In this document: positions 59,624 to 64,000 of the stretch, piece by piece
How positions within the stretch are numbered: the first letter of the stretch is position 1
How the letters are laid out: every line of letters starts with the position of its first letter
Origin: Haematococcus lacustris
Lineage: Eukaryota; Chlorophyta; Chlorophyceae; Chlamydomonadales; Haematococcaceae
DNA length: 64,000 bases
Direction of reading: 5' to 3'
Assembly: GCA_030144725.1 (NCBI GenBank)
Contig: JASKMD010000021.1
Location: 3,976,825-4,040,824 of the forward strand
Notes under the pieces: generated by a model
Databases searched by the model: none
What the model was told of the DNA's origin: nothing
The model's input: only the letters and a program-made list of their open reading frames with translations
Position numbers and translations under genes: made by a program

Positions 59624-60604
59624 ATGGCGAACCAGCGATGCGAGCCCAGCTGCGAGGCCGCCTCCACCAGCGAGCCCGAGTGCTGCTGGATATGCCTGGC
59701 GGGCCACAGCGCGGACAGTCCGCTGGTGCAGCGCTGCAAATGCCCTCGAGCCGTCCATCAGGCCTGCCTCGCACGGTGCGTGCCTCGCCGGGTCACATCA
59801 GCGCCCAAGCGAGTGGTGTTGTGCCTTCCTTACATCCTTGCACGAGGCGGTGTGGTCGCGCTCTATCGGGGTGCCCAAGGCTGACTGTCGCTGCTGCTAC
59901 CCGCGCTGCTGCTGGCGGCTGTGCAGGTGGCAGATCCAGTCCGTGGGCAGCGCAGAGGAGACACATTGCCGGTTTTGCCATGACACGCTGCCCGACTGGA
60001 GCCTGAGCCTGCTCCCAGAGCACACGCGCGCTAACGCGCCCACCGCCGTCATGGCCGTGGTGTACAACAGCAGGGTCGTCAAGGTGCCGGTCAAGCGGGT
60101 GAGTGGGCGGCAGGCAGCGGGCAACTGAGCACCTGCTTGCTGCTACTGATGAGGGGGCACGTGGTGTTAGACGCACTGGCAGCGTGTGGGGCTTGGTCAG
60201 CCATTGCATGTGTGCGGCCTGAGGGGCAGCCAAGGCCAGGCTGGGCGAGCCTGATGCGCGCGCTGTAGCCAGTTGGCGGGTGTGTAGCGCAGCTCGTGTA
60301 CCTGCCCAGCCCCGCACTGCTGACAGGCCTGCCCTGGGTGCTGTGTGTGGTGCAGGGCCCAGATGGCGAGGCTGAGTTCAAAGCAGCAGTGAAGTGCCTG
60401 TTTGGCTTTGCCCATGACATGGAGTTTGACGTCACGTTTGAGGTCAAGCTGCCCAGCGTCCCGGGCTACAGCCTGCCAGCCACCGGCACCAACAGCAGCC
60501 TGATGCTGCATGGCCTCGGCCAGTTTGGTGCGGCCGCCACCTGTGCACAAGCCAGTGCTGTGGCCCGGGCCATGGCTGGCGGTGAGGCAGGCCTGCCCCA
60601 GTAG
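59624..60604 (+). CDS. RING-CH-like protein, array copy 6
   Basis: Exons 59624-59775, 59927-60098 and 60356-60604. Protein identical to copy 2. Markers: A in gtatgtAacgc, T in cctgtaTccgc, C in exon 3 and a private silent C in the Leu codon of LMLHG. The unit is interrupted 133 bases past the stop by the hAT element, so it has lost its normal downstream spacer, including the TGTAA motif. Confidence 0.8.
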
Positions 60605-61523
60605 CAGCCCAGCAGCAGGGCCAGGCCCAGGGCTGGACACGACGTTAGGGCAGCAAGCCAGCAGGCCTTTGTGAACTGCGCATGCCAGCTGTGGCACCTG
60701 GCAGCATGCATCAGGCACGGTGGCAGTGCTCGGCGACTAGGGCGTTCCCGGCCAGATATTAATAATACCCAGGTATTAATACCCTGAGGAATTTGAACGA
60801 GGTATTAATACCTCACCGGCCCACCGGCGGCACCCATCAGAGCCACTAGCGCTATGGCTACGCCTGTCAGTCCTACACCCGATACCCAAGACCCACATCC
60901 TCCAGCCGAAGCTCGTGGCTGGACACAACAAAGACAGTCTCTGTCCTCGACCATTACAATAAGCTTAACCAGAGCAATGCCGTGCGCGATACGTACCGGA
61001 TAAAACTAGATGTAACCCAGAAGGTCGTCTTGCTCGTATGCCTCCTGTGCGGCGCGAATTTGTCGTGCTGCAACCTCAGTCACGCGCAATCTCAGCATGA
61101 CAAGTACTGCAAGCAGCGCCCAGCCGCCGAGCAACCACCACCACTTCCCAACCCAATAGGTCAGTCTTGTGTTGTTGCCTGCTCTACCTTACACCGCTCT
61201 ACTCTATGTAAACACACGGTTGTCTAAACACATGGCTGTCTTGCCTGCCTCATAGGCAAGCAGGTACATCAAGATGACCAACAACTCTGAAGCGCAGCCA
61301 GGATGCTTTGGTCATGATGGTACATAGTGGCGAGTGGGAGACGTTACGGACAGCTTCTACCAACGCTTCTGTATTTGAAGAGTTGAAGTCACGTAAGTTT
61401 GTATAGTGCAGCTTCTGCTAGGCTAGGCTTGCTAATCCCTCATGATGCTTGCTGCCTATGCCTCCTCCACCAGCACCCACCCCTACCTAGCCCTACACCG
61501 CCCCGCCCGGCTCCGCCCCGCCT

Positions 61524-61641
61524 AGCCCAGCCCAGCCCAGCCCAGCCCAGCCCAGCCCAGCCCAGCCCAGCCCAGCCCAGCCCAGCCCAGCCCAGCCCAG
61601 CCCAGCCCAGCCCAGCCCAGCCCAGCCCAGCCCAGTCCAGC
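61524..61641. repeat. (CCCAG)n pentanucleotide satellite
   Basis: About 23 copies with one variant, inside the hAT element. Third C-rich pentanucleotide satellite of the window. Confidence 0.95.
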
Positions 61642-62324
61642 CCAGCCCAGCCCCTTGCCCCTCCCACCCCCTGCACCTGCAGTAGGAGGGTGGCACTAGC
61701 TAGCAAGCGGGCAGCGGCATGCTTATCATGCTGCTATTGGGTGATGATGTATGATGTGCAGCATCATGGTGGAGGAGGCTAGATGCCGTCATCCGCCTAA
61801 TGAGACCCATAAGCAACGCCATCCACCGGCTTGAGGGTGACAAACCCTACCGCAAAGCGTGAAGTGTACCTGAAGGCCAACGTGCCGACAACCGACAGTG
61901 ATGATGACACGCCAGCCGTCCAAGACACCCTGATTGACATCATGAATTAAGTATCAACCATAGGGGCTGGCTGTGTGGTATGGTGTTTTCAGTTCAATTG
62001 TGTGTTGCATGTTGCACCAGCCGCCGTTGCGGGCTCTGCCACTGTTGTAAACCAATATCCCTAACAGGCTGGTCCAATCGACTAGCGATCCTATGCCTAT
62101 TCCTTCTTTCTATCACTCCGAAGGTGAAAGTACCCAACCCCGACAGGATTCGATCTAGGGACCTCTCGTTAATCGTTAACTGCAGCGACCTGGTGTATTA
62201 ACAAAAGTGGTTGCCAACGAACACGTAACAGCCGGCCAACACCATCGCAGGTGACAAGAAGCATCACATTGCGCGGCTTCGCCGCGCCTATAGAGCTTCG
62301 CCTACGTAAAACTCAATTACACTA

Positions 62325-62521
62325 GATAATGGAGTCGCTAGGGTCGTTTCAGGTGGTTGAAAAAGGCTCGGTCTCGGCCCTGGCGCGGGACAGCTCTCGA
62401 CCTCAGCCAGCGGCCACGTCGCTACGCTCCGTGTCCGCTGGCTTCGGTCTCGAGCTGCCCCGCGCCAGGGCCTCGACCTCGCCTTTTTAAACCGCCTAAA
62501 ACGACCCGCGACACCATTATC
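62325..62521. mobile_element. Palindromic MITE nested in the hAT element (197 bp)
   Basis: The two halves are imperfect inverted copies over almost the full length (gataatgg.gtcgc at the left, gcgac.ccattatc at the right). TA dinucleotides flank both ends (62323-62324, 62522-62523), as for Tc1/mariner-type MITEs. No coding frame. Confidence 0.7.
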
Positions 62522-62603
62522 TACTAATTAATACCTCTAGTACCGGTATTAATACCTCTACTACCCAAAACATCAGGCAGATATAAATATCGGGCACGCC
62601 CTA

Positions 62604-62649
62604 TCGGCGACTGTTGTCACTGCATGGATGGCATGGCTTGAACACAAAC
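62604..62649 (+). repeat. Array fragment between two hAT elements
   Basis: Continues the unit (actgttgtcactgcatggat, then ggcatggcttgaacac) immediately after the target duplication of the first hAT and is cut by the next element. Confidence 0.8.
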
Positions 62650-63311
62650 CAGGGCTGGGCATACAGCGATACAGAGATACAGATACAGTTTCTGTAGCTT
62701 CCGTTTCTGTATGATACAGGCCGGCCGGGCTGTAAGATACAGCCCAACCGACTGTATCGGGGAATCTTTTTTGTTTTCGCCCCTTTTTTTTTAAACTTGC
62801 TTGCCTTTGGCCAATCTATTCAGCGAACTTGCACGGACTTCGTGGTTGTATCCCCACTACTCATGCCGGTTCGTGGTTGTATCCCCACTACTCATGCCAC
62901 CATTCATACCGCTCCAGCCTGACTAGCTCCAGCCCCAAGATCACATCATGCCTATGTTACTTCTTTATGATGGTAGCTTTCTTCACTCGGAGATGCCGTA
63001 AGGCTGGTGCTGCAGCCACTCCTCAAACTCAGCACGCTCCTCCTCACTCGACCTTGTCTGTCCCCTTGTGCCCTTGAGCGCCCTCCGGTTGAAGTAGATG
63101 TAGGAGCTCATCCACATCCTGTCCATCAACATTGACTGGCGGTGGTCGCTCCAGATGTGCTTGAAAGTGCTGAACACCCGTTCGGTGGACGCGGAAGTAG
63201 CAGGGATGCTCAGTAGCCTCATAGCCACGTCTCGCAACACACCAAAGCCGTGGCCATAAGTCTGCCACCACAAGCATGGATTTGAGTCGCTCCAGATGTG
63301 CTCCAGATGTG
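62650..63311 (-). mobile_element. Truncated hAT transposon
   Basis: The left end CAGGGCTGGGCATACAG is a typical hAT terminal inverted repeat. The element runs leftwards from a truncated 5' side at 63311 and carries the end of a transposase gene. No matching right terminal repeat was found, and no target duplication can be confirmed. Confidence 0.75.
62983..63311 (-). pseudogene. hAT transposase, C-terminal dimerisation domain
   Basis: The frame has LRDVAMRLLSIPATSASTERVFSTF, the hAT signature (LA..LLSIPATSA.SERVFS), preceded by a WW and followed by YIYFNRRALKG and an acidic end. The N-terminal and catalytic parts are absent; upstream the frame runs into array sequence by chance. Confidence 0.85.
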
Positions 63312-63746
63312 CTTTGTGAACTGCGCATGCCAGCTGTGGCACCTGGCAGCATGCATCAGGCACGGTGGCAGTGCTCGGCGACTGTTGCCACTGCATGGAT
63401 GGCATGGCTTGAACACCCAAACCCTATGACATGCACCTTCATGTCGAGCAGCTTAAGTGTAGGCAGGACTGGCCTATCAGCCCAGTGGCATGCTGGTCAG
63501 GAGGGGTGGATGTCAGGCAGCAGTGTTGGCCAGTGGCTGGGCCCGAACTCAGTGTATCAGGGATGCAGGCCCTTAGGCAGGAGTGTGTTTGCATGCTGCA
63601 GGGTGGGCAGGACAGGGAGGGCGTCCAGGGGCCACAGAGTGAGAGAGAATAGGGAGGTGGGCAGCATGCATGGCTCGGGCAATGAGATCAACACTGTGAT
63701 GTGTGATGCTGCTTGCTGCAACCTGCCATGTAAGCTATGATCAGAG
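63312..63746 (+). repeat. Partial unit of the RING-CH array
   Basis: Starts at ctttgtgaactgcgcatgcc, the sequence 60 bp past the gene stop in complete units, and follows the spacer to atgatcagag. It then diverges into unrelated DNA. It overlaps in content with 60667-60737, so it is a separate truncated unit and not simply the right half of unit 6. Confidence 0.9.
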
Positions 63747-64000
63747 TACGTTTCTACCTCTGATGTGATCAAAACACCATACCCTGAGCACTTACAGTGT
63801 TTCGAGGTCATGTTCAGATTTGTCGAACTTCGTTCCAAGATATTCGTCATATCAATATCCGTGCCCAAGTCTCTTGCTCGGTTTGGACATGCACTTGTGC
63901 AGTATATTCATGCCAGCGGTTGCGATGAAGGTTTATGTGAATGTTATGTGGACTGTTTTGCAACAATGTCATGCTTGCATGCAGTGCCTTTCACACTGCG
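63747..64000. other. Right flank, nothing recognised
   Basis: Unique-looking sequence beyond the array. No coding chain or repeat was seen. Confidence 0.4.

Larger units (their letters stand above)
47640..60737 (+). repeat. Tandem array, 2227-bp unit, six gene copies
   Basis: Every landmark recurs at exactly 2227 bp (for example start codons at 48489, 50716, 52943, 55170, 57397, 59624). Units are nearly identical, with a few single-base differences; the first is the most diverged. The array is cut on the right by a hAT element and continues as partial units at 62604-62640 and 63312-63746. Each unit contains a three-exon gene and about 1.25 kb of spacer with a TGTAA motif (for example near 49949). 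Confidence 0.95.
60738..62603. mobile_element. hAT-type element (1866 bp) inserted in array
   Basis: Ends TAGGGCGTTCCCGG.../...CGGGCACGCCCTA, with an exact 8-bp target duplication tcggcgac at 60730-60737 and 62604-62611. AT-rich gtattaatacc words recur near both ends (60757-60815, 62528-62560). A short frame at 60982-61227 has CLLCGANLSC, then HAQSQHDKYC, possibly a degenerate BED-type zinc finger. No transposase core is seen, so it is probably non-autonomous. Contains a CCCAG satellite and a nested palindromic MITE. Same family as 25271-25877. Confidence 0.88.

Noticed and set aside
47640..60737. CRISPR-like periodic repeats
   Set aside because: The period is 2227 bp with genes inside. No short repeat/spacer pattern exists, and the genome is eukaryotic.

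Overview
The window is nuclear DNA of a green alga. It most resembles the chlamydomonad/volvocalean lineage, possibly Haematococcus-like; the genus is an inference. The evidence is GC-rich sequence, many short exons with GT..AG introns, TGTAA polyadenylation motifs just past stop codons, CAG/CTG runs that enter coding exons, genes of a flagellated photosynthetic eukaryote (DNAAF5, a plastid-type S1 protein) and a dense load of transposons. There are no operons, and no rRNA, tRNA or CRISPR was seen.

Layout. 1-2423 (+) holds the 3' exons of the dynein assembly factor DNAAF5; a perfect pentanucleotide satellite and a 152-bp-arm palindrome sit in its introns. 2973-7313 (-) is a complete seven-exon SURF1 (cytochrome c oxidase assembly), convergent with DNAAF5. 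7.3-18.5 kb is a transposon graveyard. It contains a decayed Fanzor (eukaryotic TnpB) gene, a giant foldback carrying a PIF/Harbinger-like helix-turn-helix fragment, and a non-LTR retrotransposon with a restriction-like endonuclease. That LINE is split by a chromodomain Ty3/gypsy element whose 5-bp target duplication is intact. 21135-24629 (-) is a SUVR3-like SET-domain H3K9 methyltransferase with an F-box-like N terminus. 26024-26376 (+) is the elongation factor ELOF1/Elf1. 27358-31096 (+) is a plastid-type protein with two S1 domains. 32432-46514 (-) is a large many-exon gene that I could not name; its exon blocks resemble flagellar/cytoskeletal proteins.

47.6-60.7 kb is a head-to-tail array of six near-identical 2227-bp units. 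Each carries one three-exon gene for a 190-residue RING-CH (RINGv)-like protein. Copies 2-6 encode the same protein and copy 1 differs at two residues. A 1866-bp hAT-type element with an 8-bp target duplication is inserted in the last unit. Beyond it lie a truncated second hAT with a transposase C terminus and a further partial unit.

The host genes do not form a pathway. DNAAF5 and possibly the large unnamed gene relate to flagella, SURF1 to mitochondria, the S1 protein to the plastid, and ELOF1 and the SET protein to transcription and chromatin. The most distinctive content is the homogenised RING-CH array, the shared-terminus hAT family (25271-25877 and 60738-62603) and the Fanzor/foldback/LINE/chromovirus nest. 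Gene models were spliced by eye using splice sites, reading phase and family similarity.
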